A DNA stretch of 64,000 nucleotides from JAJTFW01 sp046330075 (GCA_046330075.1 JAXLTL010000003.1:271986-335985); one strand, 5' to 3'; positions 8,604 to 17,761 are shown, numbered from the stretch's first letter. Program-made: numbers and translations. The notes: generated from the sequence alone by a model not told the origin.

Positions 8604-9533
8604 TCAACGGTAGATTGAAATTATTTTTTCATTTCCTTCGGATACGCATCCTCTGTACATGCCTTCCGAGTTGAAAGGCAGTTCGATATTTCCGTTTTTA
8701 TCAATGGCGATCAACCCGCCTTCGCCACCGATCTTTACCAGTTTATCCATCACTACCACTTCGCAGGCTTGTTGCAATGTCAGCCCTTTGTATTCCATCA
8801 GACAGGAAACATCATAGGCTACAACAGCACGAATGAAAAATTCACCATGTCCGGTACAGCTGACTGCGCAGGTAGCATTATTAGCATACGTTCCGGCACC
8901 GATGACCGGACTGTCGCCAATCCGGTTGAATTTTTTGTTCGTCATACCTCCGGTGCTGGTCGCTGCAGCGAGGTTTCCGTTTTTATCTCTGGCAACGGCA
9001 CCAACGGTACCGAATTTCCGGTCTTCAGGTGCAGTATGATCGAGCTGAACACGTCCTTCGCGCAAGGCGTCCTGTAGTTGATTCCAGCGGAATTCATCGT
9101 GGAAATACGCTTCCGGTTCGAAAACGAGTCCTTGTTCACGTGCAAAGATCTCTGCACCTTTCCCGGCAAGCAGCACATGATCGGATTTTTCCATGATGGC
9201 TTTGGCGAGCAAAACAGGATTCTTTACTCCTGCAACACCTGCAACAGCGCCGGCATCTAGATTGTCACCGCGCATGAGAGACGCGTCCATTTCATGAGTG
9301 CCTTCAGCAGTGAATACCGAACCACGTCCGGCATTGAACAGCGGACAATCTTCCAATGAAACAACAGCAGCTATAACGGCGTCCATCGCCGAACCTCCTT
9401 TGCGGAGCACATCTTCTCCTGCAGTAAGTGCATCGGACAATCCTTTTCGATAGGCTGTTTCTTTTTCAGCCGTCAATAATGATCTGGTGATGGTTCCGGC
9501 ACCTCCGTGTATGGCTAATCCGTATGGGTTCAT
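8604..9533 (-). CDS. iaaA: Isoaspartyl peptidase/L-asparaginase (Ntn hydrolase)
   Basis: This 309-residue plant-type asparaginase (threonine peptidase T2) shows LAIHGGAGTI at the N-terminus and the autocleavage site RKFGTVGAV with Thr176 as the nucleophile exposed after self-cleavage, followed by STGGMTNKKFNRIGDSPVIGAG. It hydrolyses beta-aspartyl dipeptides and asparagine in the cytoplasm; no signal peptide is present. The ATG at 9533 overlaps the stop of the upstream YggS gene, so the two are translationally coupled. An alternative upstream start at 9560 would overlap more and is less likely. Confidence 0.92.
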   Translation of the reverse strand: MNPYGLAIHGGAGTITRSLLTAEKETAYRKGLSDALTAGEDVLRKGGSAMDAVIAAVVSLEDCPLFNAGRGSVFTAEGTHEMDASLMRGDNLDAGAVAGVAGVKNPVLLAKAIMEKSDHVLLAGKGAEIFAREQGLVFEPEAYFHDEFRWNQLQDALREGRVQLDHTAPEDRKFGTVGAVARDKNGNLAAATSTGGMTNKKFNRIGDSPVIGAGTYANNATCAVSCTGHGEFFIRAVVAYDVSCLMEYKGLTLQQACEVVVMDKLVKIGGEGGLIAIDKNGNIELPFNSEGMYRGCVSEGNEKIISIYR

Positions 9534-9534
9534 G

Positions 9535-10203
9535 TCAGATTCTTTCTCCGAATAATGCACTGCCGATGCGGATCATGTTGCTGCCGCAGTCGAGTGCTAT
9601 TTTATAATCACTGCTCATGCCCATGCTCAGGGTGTCGAAAGAGGTTGGGTCCATCGTCATCAGTCTGCAGTTGGTAAAGAGTTCTTTCAGTCGTTTAAAT
9701 TCGCCTTCTATTTTCTTTGTATCGTCAGTGAGTGTGGCCATGCCCATGAGACCGCGGATGCGGATGTGTTCCATCTCGCTCAGGTCCGGAAATAACATCA
9801 GTGCTTCGGTTTCTGCTTCGCTGAACCCAAACTTCGTTTCTTCGTCGGCGATGTGCACTTGTATCAGACAATCAACTACTATTCCTGCCTTTTTCGCCTC
9901 CTTGTTGATAGAAGTCAGTAGTTTTGAGCTGTCGATGCTGTGGATCAGATGCGTAAAGCCGATGATCTCTTTTACTTTGTTGGATTGCAGATGGCCTATA
10001 AAATGCCAGCGTGCTTTCCCTTTTACCACTTCCCGTTTTTCGCAGAGTTCCTGCACGTAGTTTTCACCAAAGTCATGTTGTCCGGCAGCAATGGCTTCCA
10101 TCACATCTTCGGCCGGTTTCTTCTTGGTAACAGCTACAAGACGGGCTTTATAAGGTTCGAGGTCTTTTTTGATTTGCTCGAATTGGTTGACGTTGAACGA
10201 CAT
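9535..10203 (-). CDS. YggS/PLPBP family pyridoxal-phosphate homeostasis protein
   Basis: The 222-residue protein has the PLPBP signatures: LVAVTKKKP (the lysine in AVTK holds PLP), FGENYVQEL, WHFIGHLQSNK, a shortened HSIDS region, MGMSSDYKIAL and NMIRIGSALFGER. The family has no known catalytic activity and buffers intracellular PLP. It follows an alpha/beta hydrolase gene by 4 bp and precedes the isoaspartyl peptidase with overlap, so 10897 to 8604 is likely one operon. Confidence 0.93.
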   Translation of the reverse strand: MSFNVNQFEQIKKDLEPYKARLVAVTKKKPAEDVMEAIAAGQHDFGENYVQELCEKREVVKGKARWHFIGHLQSNKVKEIIGFTHLIHSIDSSKLLTSINKEAKKAGIVVDCLIQVHIADEETKFGFSEAETEALMLFPDLSEMEHIRIRGLMGMATLTDDTKKIEGEFKRLKELFTNCRLMTMDPTSFDTLSMGMSSDYKIALDCGSNMIRIGSALFGERI

Positions 10204-10207
10204 CTTT

Positions 10208-10897
10208 TCAGGCGTTGAATCGGATAATTTCTTCCGAAAGATAGGAATGATTTAGCTTTTCAAAAAGATGGGGGGTGGACGGCATCACCAGGAAATCGGC
10301 TCTCGGGAGACAGGTGAATACATGCTGACTTTCTTCGATGCTGACCATCTGGTCCCGGTCGCCGACAACCACCCGCACCGGGCATTCCACTTTCGCAAAA
10401 TCGTCTGCAGTCATCGGATGACGGCCCAGGTTGTGCATGAGATGTGCAGTTTGTTTGCAGAGTTCCTTCCAGTCGTTGGGTTGATGACGGCGATTTAACA
10501 TCTCAGTGAAATTATGTGCTTTCTTCAACAGAAAATCCGGATCAATCATTTTGGTTTCGTGATCAGCCACGTCGGTGTTCCAGCGGAACTTTGTACCAAA
10601 GGTCATGATCGAAGAAAAGCAACCGGGTTTGATGGCTTCGAGATGCAAGGCAACATATCCGCCCATGCTGTATCCAAATACTTTGCAGCCGATAAGATGG
10701 AATTCGCGGAGATGATCGAGGAGATGTTCTGCAAGTACGGGAATATCCAGCGGATGTTCTGCGAATGGTTTTCCTCCATGCCCCGGGAAATTATAGGTGT
10801 GAACCGTAAATTTCTCTCCCAGCAAGGGTGTTAGTGTTTCAAGCTGTGCCGCGGAGCCGAGGGCACCATGCAGAAGTAAAAGGTCAGGCTTTTTCAT
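10208..10897 (-). CDS. Alpha/beta hydrolase
   Basis: The 229-residue protein is a compact alpha/beta hydrolase: LLLLHGALGSAAQ (oxyanion hole), VFGYSMGGYVAL (Ser nucleophile), VVVGDRDQMV (Asp) and STPHLFEKLN (His). Length and motifs are like MenH/BioH-type esterases, but no substrate can be assigned. The ATG at 10897 begins MKKPDLLLLHG; an upstream extension to 10927 adds nothing conserved. It is the first gene of the operon with YggS and the isoaspartyl peptidase. Confidence 0.85.
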   Translation of the reverse strand: MKKPDLLLLHGALGSAAQLETLTPLLGEKFTVHTYNFPGHGGKPFAEHPLDIPVLAEHLLDHLREFHLIGCKVFGYSMGGYVALHLEAIKPGCFSSIMTFGTKFRWNTDVADHETKMIDPDFLLKKAHNFTEMLNRRHQPNDWKELCKQTAHLMHNLGRHPMTADDFAKVECPVRVVVGDRDQMVSIEESQHVFTCLPRADFLVMPSTPHLFEKLNHSYLSEEIIRFNA

Positions 10898-10960
10898 GGT
10901 AGTGATACTTGAATCAAAAATAATCAAAGGGCGTTGGTTAATCCGTTAATATGAGGAGAA

Positions 10961-11917
10961 TCAGCAGTAGCTGTTCAGGTCACGGATCAGTTCGTGAATA
11001 ATCCGGTCTTCTTCAAAGAACTGATCAGCGATTTCAGATACCTGTTTCAGAATCGCTTTTTCAGTAAGTTCTTCCGGAGTTGTCAGTTCATAACAGTTTT
11101 TTAGTGGTGGATGATGGTCAAACAAGGCGAGTGTGAGGGCTTCATCCTTGTAACGTCCGAGTGTAGCTATCATCCAAGACAATGCGGCATAGATTTCTGT
11201 CCGTAGAATTACCGGATGCTTAAATGTGGGGTGTTTGGACAGTTGCATAAAGGGTGATGTCTTTATTTCCTTCGTCAGATAGCGATTGAATTTTTCTTCA
11301 GTGTGTTGTGAAGGGTGATGCTGGATTATACCACCGGAGATTTGTATATAGAGAGAAATCCATCGCAGTTTACGTCGTAATTCATGGAGTCCGGCTTCGA
11401 TATCACTAGTGTTGTATACTCCGGTACTGTAATCGTGGTTGATTTTTTCTGCCGATTTTTTTAAAAACCTGCTGAATGCCTTGGTAAAGTCAGATTCATC
11501 TTCAAAACTGACTTCCTCGCAGCGTTTGTAGAATTCACCGATGATTTCAGTTGTTGAAGGTGCCAGCCATTTTTTCAGGTTGTCCCGCAGAACGGATTCG
11601 CTTTCCTTAAGTTGGTCTCCGAAGATTTCAAGAAAGGCAAATACACAATTTTTATTTTCTTTAAAGAGATTTAGATATGCAACGTAGAAATCGTATTCGC
11701 CGAGCAGGTCTTCAGCTTCTTTGAACAGATGCCGCGCTTCTTCAAAATGATCTTTGTCTCCAAGTCCGCTTCCAATTCGCGCGATAGTCTCGAGTCTGAA
11801 GAAAATATTTCGTCCTCCGGCGGAATAGAAAGCCTCCGGATCGCCCTTGGTTTTTTTCAGGAGACCGCTGAGATCATGAATATGAGCGGTGATGCCGATG
11901 AGTGATGTGAGCTTCAT
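10961..11917 (-). CDS. Hypothetical alpha-helical protein (possible remote CHAD-like)
   Basis: 318 residues, strongly helical and charged, with no signal peptide or membrane segment. Stretches such as EARHLFKEAEDLLGEYDF and GLHELRRKLRWISLYIQ suggest helical hairpins. The second resembles the LHELRKxLKxLRY helix of CHAD domains, which bind polyphosphate, but the usual paired conserved histidines are not evident, so this is only a weak lead. It lies just downstream of the DUF1015 gene with a hairpin between them. No confident function. Confidence 0.6.
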   Translation of the reverse strand: MKLTSLIGITAHIHDLSGLLKKTKGDPEAFYSAGGRNIFFRLETIARIGSGLGDKDHFEEARHLFKEAEDLLGEYDFYVAYLNLFKENKNCVFAFLEIFGDQLKESESVLRDNLKKWLAPSTTEIIGEFYKRCEEVSFEDESDFTKAFSRFLKKSAEKINHDYSTGVYNTSDIEAGLHELRRKLRWISLYIQISGGIIQHHPSQHTEEKFNRYLTKEIKTSPFMQLSKHPTFKHPVILRTEIYAALSWMIATLGRYKDEALTLALFDHHPPLKNCYELTTPEELTEKAILKQVSEIADQFFEEDRIIHELIRDLNSYC

Positions 11918-11927
11918 GGTAAATAAA

Positions 11928-11950
11928 GAAGGCTGCCTTGCGACAGCCTT
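11928..11950 (-). terminator. Hairpin terminator after the DUF1015 gene
   Basis: On the minus strand, AAGGCTG and CAGCCTT form a 7-bp stem with a 7-8 nt loop, followed by CTTTATTT. It lies 20 bp beyond the DUF1015 stop codon. Confidence 0.6.
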
Positions 11951-11970
11951 CCGGATTATGAATTGTTGGA

Positions 11971-13215
11971 TTAATCGAGTTCGTGAATCACCAGTCCGCT
12001 GCGCAATTTCGGCTCGAACCAGGTAGTTTTCGGAGGCATGATTTTACCGCTGTCAGCGATATCGATGAGTTGTTTCATGGTGACAGGGTAGAGGGCAAAA
12101 GCTACTTTCATGTCTCCTGCATCTACGCGTCGTTTCAGTTCACCGAGTCCGCGGAGACCTCCTACGAAGTCGATGCGTTTATCTTTTCGTAGATCGGTGA
12201 TGTTGAAGAGTGGCGCCAGTACGCGTTCGGAGAGAATAGTTACATCCAGTACGCCGATCGGATCATTATCGTTGTAGGTGCCGGGTTTTGCTGTAAGTGC
12301 ATACCAGTTGCCGTCGAGGTACATGCTGAATTCGTGCAGCTTCGCGGGACGATATTCGGCTGCGCCTTTTTTCTCAATGGTAAAACTCTCACCAAGTTTG
12401 CTGATCAGTTCATCAGCGCTCATGTTATTGAGGTCTTTGATCACCCGGTTGTAATCCATGATGAACAACTGATTGTCGGGGAAATGTACCGCGAGGAAGA
12501 AATTATACTCTTCGGTTCCGTTATGATTCGGGTTTTTATCGCGGCGTTCCTTGCCAACCAGCGCAGCAGCGGCGGTACGGTGGTGGCCATCGGCCACATA
12601 GGTAGCAGGGATATTCGCAAAGTGATCGGTAATCTGTTGCACAGTTGCTGCATCTGAAACCACCCAGAAAGTGTGACCGATACCATCGTCAGTGACGATA
12701 TCATATTCCGGTTTTGCTTTCACCACTTCGTTCACGATGACATCCAGCGCCGGAACATTCGGATAGGCAAAGAATACTGGTTCAGCGTTCATATTACCAA
12801 CGCGAACGTGGTTCTTGCGGTCTTCTTCTTTATCCGGACGGGTGAGTTCGTGTTTCTTGATCACATCGTTCATGTAATCATCCACTGCAGCACAACCCAC
12901 AATTCCGTATTGGGTACGACCGTTCATGGTCTGACTGTAGATGTAATAGCAATCTGTCGCATCCTGTTTGAATACTCCATCTGCTTTCATCTTCTCGAAA
13001 TTGGCTTTGCCTTTTTCGTAGATCTCCGGTGCATAAACGTTATATCCGTCCGGGAAATCAATTTCCGGTTTGATCACATGGTAGAAAGAGTAGGGGTCGC
13101 CATTCGCTTCGATGCGGGCTTCTTTTTCATCCAGTACATCGTACGGACGACAAGCTACCCGTTTCACCATTTCCGCCGTCGGGCGTATTCCCTTGAAAGG
13201 TTTTAAGATTGCCAT
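11971..13215 (-). CDS. DUF1015 family protein next to serine biosynthesis genes
   Basis: 414 residues, full-length DUF1015 (COG4198): FKGIRPTAEMVKRVACRPYDVL at the N-terminus and the hallmark YVADGHHRTAAA in the middle. The DGHHRT segment resembles the GxxR-type catalytic loop of ParB/Srx-fold proteins, to which archaeal serine kinase (SerK) belongs. Its neighbours are serA and serC on the same strand, and no serB is present in the window, so a role in phosphoserine/serine conversion is plausible but is an inference. It is cytoplasmic, with no signal peptide. Confidence 0.85.
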   Translation of the reverse strand: MAILKPFKGIRPTAEMVKRVACRPYDVLDEKEARIEANGDPYSFYHVIKPEIDFPDGYNVYAPEIYEKGKANFEKMKADGVFKQDATDCYYIYSQTMNGRTQYGIVGCAAVDDYMNDVIKKHELTRPDKEEDRKNHVRVGNMNAEPVFFAYPNVPALDVIVNEVVKAKPEYDIVTDDGIGHTFWVVSDAATVQQITDHFANIPATYVADGHHRTAAAALVGKERRDKNPNHNGTEEYNFFLAVHFPDNQLFIMDYNRVIKDLNNMSADELISKLGESFTIEKKGAAEYRPAKLHEFSMYLDGNWYALTAKPGTYNDNDPIGVLDVTILSERVLAPLFNITDLRKDKRIDFVGGLRGLGELKRRVDAGDMKVAFALYPVTMKQLIDIADSGKIMPPKTTWFEPKLRSGLVIHELD

Positions 13216-13289
13216 TGTATGTTTGGTTTGTTATTTCAATTGTCAGTTGTTAGTCCCGCTGCAAGCAGCGGGATCAGTTTTCAGGCTGT

Positions 13290-13430
13290 TGGTTTCAGGC
13301 TTCAGGCTTCAGGCTTCAAGCTTCAAGCTTCATGCTGCATGCTTCAGGCTTCAGGCTTCAAGCTGCATGCTTCAGGCTTTAAACCTTAAACCTTAAACCT
13401 TAAACCTATAACTTTAAACCTTAAAGTGTG
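13290..13430. repeat. Degenerate tandem repeats between serA and DUF1015
   Basis: Positions 13294-13378 are built from about a dozen variants of the 7-mer TTCAGGC/TTCAAGC/TGCATGC. Positions 13378-13430 then contain AAACCTT repeated four to five times. No conserved spacers separate the units, so this is not a CRISPR. A small CCCGCTGC/GCAGCGGG hairpin lies just before it, at about 13256-13272. Slipped-strand variation would alter only the intergenic length. Confidence 0.75.
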
Positions 13431-14382
13431 CCACAATTTTTTCGGCGATTTCGATACCGATGCGTTCCTGCGCTTCCATGGTAGAACCTCCAATGTGCGG
13501 ACTCAACGAAACACGGGGATGCTGGCGGATTTCCTCTTTGATCAGAGGCTCGCCTTCAAAGACATCGAGTCCGGCAGCTGCTACTTTTCCGTTATTCAAA
13601 GCTTCGATAAGATCCCCTTCGTGTACAGCACCACCGCGGGCGGTATTCACAATCATCACACCTTTTTTCATTTGCTCAAACTCACGTCTGGCAAGGATTG
13701 GCGGAGCTCCTTTCGGGAAGGGGACGTGAAGGGTAATGAAATCACTTTCCGCGAGTAATTGTTCGAACGGAACACATTTCATGGTAAGCACCATCTTAGC
13801 ATTGGTCATGGTGCGGAAGAAGTCGATTTCAATTTTTACATCTTCGGCTCGAAGTTTAAAGGGCATGATGTTCATACCGAGACCGAGTCCGGTGCGTGCA
13901 ACCGCCTGACCAATATTTCCAAAGCCGATAATACCAAGTGTTTTGTTCTTGAGTTCAATACCGGCCGAATAATTTTTCTTTAATTCATTGAAGCGTTCTT
14001 TTGTTTCAGAACCCGGCATATTACGGTTGGCATCATGCAGAAACCGGCTCATCGTAAAAAGATGTGCAAATACGAGTTCCGCTACACTTTGAGAGGACGC
14101 TTCCGGTGTATTGATTACCTTGATACCCTTGTCACGGGCATAAACAACATCGATATTGTCCATCCCTACACCTGCACGTCCAATCAGCTTGAGGTTGGGA
14201 CAGGCATCGATAAGATCTTTTCTAACGGTGGTGGCACTACGTACCAGAATTCCGTCGAAGTCTTTTAGGGCGACCGGGAGATCTTCCTGTGCGATTTTGT
14301 CGGTGCTCACTGTGATACCGGCTGCTTCGAGGATAGCTTTCCCGGCTTTGTCTATACCGTCGTTGGCAAGGATCTTTGCCAT
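13414..14382 (-). CDS. serA: D-3-phosphoglycerate dehydrogenase
   Basis: 322 residues of the D-2-hydroxyacid dehydrogenase family: LVRSATTVRKDLID, GRAGVGMDNIDV, the NAD-binding GFGNIGQAVAR (153-163), NTARGGAVHEGDLIEAL and SPHIGGSTMEAQERIG, which contains the catalytic His. It oxidises 3-phosphoglycerate to 3-phosphohydroxypyruvate, the first step of serine synthesis. The C-terminal ACT regulatory domain of E. coli SerA is absent, so allosteric serine inhibition through ACT is not expected. serC is the next gene upstream on the same strand, which supports the assignment. Confidence 0.92.
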   Translation of the reverse strand: MAKILANDGIDKAGKAILEAAGITVSTDKIAQEDLPVALKDFDGILVRSATTVRKDLIDACPNLKLIGRAGVGMDNIDVVYARDKGIKVINTPEASSQSVAELVFAHLFTMSRFLHDANRNMPGSETKERFNELKKNYSAGIELKNKTLGIIGFGNIGQAVARTGLGLGMNIMPFKLRAEDVKIEIDFFRTMTNAKMVLTMKCVPFEQLLAESDFITLHVPFPKGAPPILARREFEQMKKGVMIVNTARGGAVHEGDLIEALNNGKVAAAGLDVFEGEPLIKEEIRQHPRVSLSPHIGGSTMEAQERIGIEIAEKIVAHFKV

Positions 14383-14419
14383 AATTGATAGTTTTTTAAA
14401 TTGTTAATCCCGGAAGCGA

Positions 14420-14640
14420 AGCTTGTCGGGAGTTAAATTGTTAAATTGTTAAATTGTTGAACTGTTAAGTTGTTAAATGGTTAATTGTTTTCGTTAAGTT
14501 CGGTCATCGACTTGTTGTGAATCTAATATGTTCCGGTCATCGACTTGTCCCGAACCTATGATGTTCCGGTCATCGAGTGATCCTGACGATCAAACAAAGT
14601 TTGATGGTCAGGATTGTATCGAGATGACCGGAACATTGTA
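14420..14640. repeat. TTAAATTG tandem repeats and nested inverted repeat between serC and serA
   Basis: Positions 14431-14490 repeat TTAAATTG-like units. Next come three direct copies of a GTTCCGGTCATCGA-like unit (the first imperfect). Then TGTTCCGGTCATC at 14562-14574 pairs with its inverted copy at 14623-14635. Inside this lie TCCTGAC/GTCAGGA and ATCAAAC/GTTTGAT, giving one long nested hairpin just downstream of the serC stop. It may terminate or stabilise the serC transcript, or be a degenerate REP-type element. Confidence 0.75.
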
Positions 14641-14654
14641 TCGAGATGAACGGC

Positions 14655-15719
14655 CTAAGCCGTCTTCATCGCAAACTCCTTCATCACCTGAACCATTACC
14701 TTTACGCTTTCGAGTGGTAAGGCGTTGTACATAGAGGCGCGGAAACCGCCAACGGAGCGGTGGCCTTTGATACCAATAATGCCGGCATCTTTCGCCATTT
14801 TCATAAACTCATCGTCGAGGTCGGCGTTTTTCAGGAGGAAGCAGGCATTCATGTTTGAGCGGTCTTCTTTTTCGCAGGTGCCGGTAAACATCGGGTTGTT
14901 GTCGACTTCTCCATAGAAGAGATCTGCCTTTTTCTGGTTGATTTTTTCGATTGCAGCTACACCTCCAATCGACTTGAGCCATTCGAGAGTGGCCATACAT
15001 ACGTAGATGGAAAATACAGGCGGTGTATTGTAGAGTGAATCACCTTCGATATGTGTCTGATAGCGCAGCATTGTGGGTACAACACGGTTCACTTCTTTCA
15101 GTATATCGTTTTTGATAATAACAAGAGTTACGCCGGCAGGTCCCATATTCTTCTGCGCACCGGCATAGATCAGATCGAACTTCGACACATCTACCGGGCG
15201 ACTGAAAATATCACTCGACATATCGCAGACCACCGGGATCGGACTCTCCGGAAAATTCTTCATCTGAGTACCATAGATGGTATTGTTGGAAGTAATGTGG
15301 AGATAATCGCAATCAGTCGGGATGGTATATCCTTTCGGAACATACGTATAGTTTTTATCTTTTGAAGAAGCAATCACATTCACCTCACCGAACAGTTTGG
15401 CTTCCTTGATTGCTTTGTTGGCCCAAACACCGGAATCGACATAAGCTGCTTTCTTGTGCAACAGGTTCATCGCCACCATAGCGAACTGTGTACTGGCACC
15501 ACCCTGCAGGAAAAGGATAGAATAATTATCAGGTACACCCAGCAACTCCTTTACCAGCGATTTTGTTTGCACCATCACTGCATCGAAATCTTTGCTGCGG
15601 TGAGAAATCTCGAGGATAGACATCCCGATATTGTTCAGCTCTAATGCCGCTGCTGCTGATTTTTGGAGGGCCGATTCAGGAAGAATGCCGGGGCCGGCTC
15701 CGAAATTATGCTTTCTCAT
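14655..15719 (-). CDS. serC: Phosphoserine aminotransferase
   Basis: 354 residues of class V aminotransferase: NFGAGPGILPESAL at the N-terminus, LFLQGGASTQFAMVAMN for phosphate binding, DMSSDIFSRPVD, and the PLP lysine in YAGAQKNMGPAG (Lys190). The C-terminus has KGHRSVGGFRASMYNA. It converts phosphohydroxypyruvate and glutamate to phosphoserine and 2-oxoglutarate, directly after SerA in the pathway. Length matches the family (about 360). Confidence 0.95.
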   Translation of the reverse strand: MRKHNFGAGPGILPESALQKSAAAALELNNIGMSILEISHRSKDFDAVMVQTKSLVKELLGVPDNYSILFLQGGASTQFAMVAMNLLHKKAAYVDSGVWANKAIKEAKLFGEVNVIASSKDKNYTYVPKGYTIPTDCDYLHITSNNTIYGTQMKNFPESPIPVVCDMSSDIFSRPVDVSKFDLIYAGAQKNMGPAGVTLVIIKNDILKEVNRVVPTMLRYQTHIEGDSLYNTPPVFSIYVCMATLEWLKSIGGVAAIEKINQKKADLFYGEVDNNPMFTGTCEKEDRSNMNACFLLKNADLDDEFMKMAKDAGIIGIKGHRSVGGFRASMYNALPLESVKVMVQVMKEFAMKTA

Positions 15720-16020
15720 GTGTATTTATTTGATTATCAAGTATTTTTAAGGTAATTGAAGAAAGATCAAAGTAAGCAGGAAAAAACGAGAACAACAAGA
15801 ACAGGATTGTAAAACTACACTCTCAAAACGGATAGTTTATCAACCGTTTTTCATAGTTAGTGGATAACGTGGAAATCAATTATTGACATCGATATTTACA
15901 ATGGGGAAATCAAATGTAAGCATCAATTTCCGCGATGGGGAATTCGATAATGTGGTATTCGATATTTCATTGATTTTTAAACGAACAAAAAAAATACTCG
16001 AAATTCGGGATGAAGCTGCT
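15720..16020. other. Intergenic region, no gene recognised
   Basis: AT-rich spacer between the serC start and the end of the next minus-strand gene. A short plus-strand frame from 15883 has no recognisable domain and runs into the neighbouring gene. No clear TAnnTTTG element for serC was identified. Confidence 0.5.
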
Positions 16021-16857
16021 TCAATTCCGTACATCCACATCTTTCACCAATATCCATTGTCCTTTTGAAAACTTCAGTCCATCGTAGCTGAGATCGGGAC
16101 CGTAAAGCTGGTACATACCTGCTGATTCCGGACGGGGATCAGAAGAGGCAAGATGATCCATGATGATCATATTGAGTTTATCGTTATAGCGCAAGCTCAT
16201 TGTGACTTGTGCGTTATATTCGAAAACGAGTCTTGTTCGTGCACGTCCACCTACTTTTATGGAGGGGGTTCCTACTGTGACCCGCGCAGGTGAGAATACA
16301 ACGGGTTCAATGTATTTGCGGGTAGTGTAAACGGATTGGGGGGCCCATCCTAAGAGTAAATAGTAGTCTTTTTTCTTATGTTTTTCATGACGTACTGCAT
16401 AGTAAATACAACCGGGCCAATTGACCGAATCACTCTTCAGCGTCTCGATGGTTTCACGAACAATGTCCTTGTTCATCTGCAGCCGAAAAACTCGCCAGGG
16501 ATCTTTCTTTTCGGCACGTTGAAGTAAATATCCATAGTAACGGTAGTTGTTTCCGTTTGCAGTTTGAATGAGCCAGGTGATGGCTTTCACTTTTTCATCG
16601 TCACTGATGGCTACCGATAATGCTTTTTGTTGTCCAAAACTCAAATCAGGGCCTTTTTCAGTGTGAAGTATGCTATCTACCAGCACTTCGAATTTTTCAC
16701 CAGCAGACAAACGAACGGTGTCGTTACTGCCTTTCAGGATACTATCGCCGAGCAGTTGAAGCTGTTTGGTGCAAGCTTTGAAAGCAAGTGTATCTGATTG
16801 TGCGTAAACAGCCAGCGTGTGGAACAATAAAAAAACAATGAACAAGAGGCGACGCAT
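16021..16857 (-). CDS. Exported hypothetical protein
   Basis: 278 residues with a clear signal peptide (MRRLLFIVFLLFHTLAVYAQ, cleavage after AQ). The mature part mixes helical and beta segments (WLIQTANGNNYRYYGYLLQRAEKKDPWRVFRL; YYLLLGWAPQ) and lacks a T9SS sorting domain or lipobox, so it is probably periplasmic. It looks like a lineage-typical Bacteroidota protein of unknown function. Confidence 0.75.
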   Translation of the reverse strand: MRRLLFIVFLLFHTLAVYAQSDTLAFKACTKQLQLLGDSILKGSNDTVRLSAGEKFEVLVDSILHTEKGPDLSFGQQKALSVAISDDEKVKAITWLIQTANGNNYRYYGYLLQRAEKKDPWRVFRLQMNKDIVRETIETLKSDSVNWPGCIYYAVRHEKHKKKDYYLLLGWAPQSVYTTRKYIEPVVFSPARVTVGTPSIKVGGRARTRLVFEYNAQVTMSLRYNDKLNMIIMDHLASSDPRPESAGMYQLYGPDLSYDGLKFSKGQWILVKDVDVRN

Positions 16858-17360
16858 ACCGGATCTTTTAACGCAAAACTACAGTAATGATTGTAAGAAG
16901 TAGGATGTAGGTGGAGATAAGAAATCCAATTCGAATTTCTAGGGAAGTTGATTGATGCCTCAGGAATGAAACCGTCGTTGCCGATCAAATTTTTTCGGTG
17001 TGTTTTCTGTTTTTAAATGTTTAGTCGATTGCACAATTGCTTGATTTTCAAATAATAAAATCGAAAATAAAAAATCAACTTGATATTGCAGGTGGTTTTT
17101 GGATGTAAACATTTGGTATTCTGCGTATTGTGATTGTTTTATTGAGGATGGTTTTCGAAAAAGGTTAAAGAGAAAATGAAATGGAAAATAAAAAAACATC
17201 GAGATTAATCGCAGGTTATCAATAGTTTATAGTACGACCGCGAGTACTAGGAACGCGAATTCTAGGACTCGCGGTCGCGATTGATCAGCCTGGATTAGGT
17301 GGCGAAGATCGTTTAGGATAAATTTAAATTGCAACGACATCCTCCTGAACCTCTATCACC
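16858..17360. other. Long AT-rich intergenic region with a GC-rich palindrome
   Basis: About 500 bp without a credible gene. At 17235-17277 the arms CGACCGCGAG and CTCGCGGTCG enclose two direct copies of CGCGA-T-CTAGGA-type units, giving an imperfect 43-bp palindrome that contrasts with the AT-rich surroundings and resembles a REP/BIME element. A minus-strand frame over 16960-17199 looks like chance coding in AT-rich DNA. Confidence 0.6.
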
Positions 17361-17394
17361 AAAAAAAGGCCGCCTCATTATAAGGCAGCCTTTT
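17361..17394 (-). terminator. Rho-independent terminator after ferredoxin
   Basis: On the minus strand, AAGGCTGCCTT and AGGCGGCCTT form a stem separated by a short AT loop and followed by seven T residues. It lies 20 bp beyond the ferredoxin stop. Confidence 0.8.
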
Positions 17395-17413
17395 CTTCAG
17401 TTTCTGTTTTTTA

Positions 17414-17761
17414 TTAAGCGTGCATTTTGCCTTTCTTGGCAAGCAAATCGTCTTTTGATTCACGGAAATCTTCGTCGTCAACACAGCAGTCGACCGGGCA
17501 TACTGCAGCACATTGTGGTTCATCGTGGAAACCTACACATTCAGTGCACTTGTCAGAAACGATGTAATAAGTATCCATCGACTTCGGCGCTTGTGCAGCA
17601 TCTGCATCCACACTGGATCCGTCGAGTTTGGTGAAGGCTCCTTTAACGGTTGTACCGTCGGAGAAGCGCCATTCGGCACCACCTTCGTAAATTGCATTGT
17701 TTGGGCATTCGGGCTCACAGGCACCGCAGTTGATACATTCGTCAGTAATCTTGATGGCCAT
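17414..17761 (-). CDS. Dicluster 4Fe-4S ferredoxin
   Basis: 115 residues with two 4Fe-4S motifs: CINCGACEPECP near the N-terminus and CTECVGFHDEPQCAAVCP in the second half, the expanded form seen in Azotobacter/Chlorobium-type ferredoxins. It is a small cytoplasmic electron carrier. The ATG at 17761 starts MAIKITDECINC; upstream in-frame codons extend into the divergent gene's leader and are not conserved. It is divergent from a LuxC-like reductase with an 85-bp shared region, and a TATTTTTG element (minus strand, 17810-17803) is a reasonable promoter. Confidence 0.93.
   Translation of the reverse strand: MAIKITDECINCGACEPECPNNAIYEGGAEWRFSDGTTVKGAFTKLDGSSVDADAAQAPKSMDTYYIVSDKCTECVGFHDEPQCAAVCPVDCCVDDEDFRESKDDLLAKKGKMHA

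Noticed and set aside
13294..13430. Tandem repeats resembling a CRISPR array
   Set aside because: Units are 7-8 bp with no unique spacers and no cas genes nearby; this is low-complexity tandem repetition.
15883..16068. Plus-strand ORF upstream of serC
   Set aside because: 61 codons running into the antisense of the next gene; no family resemblance.
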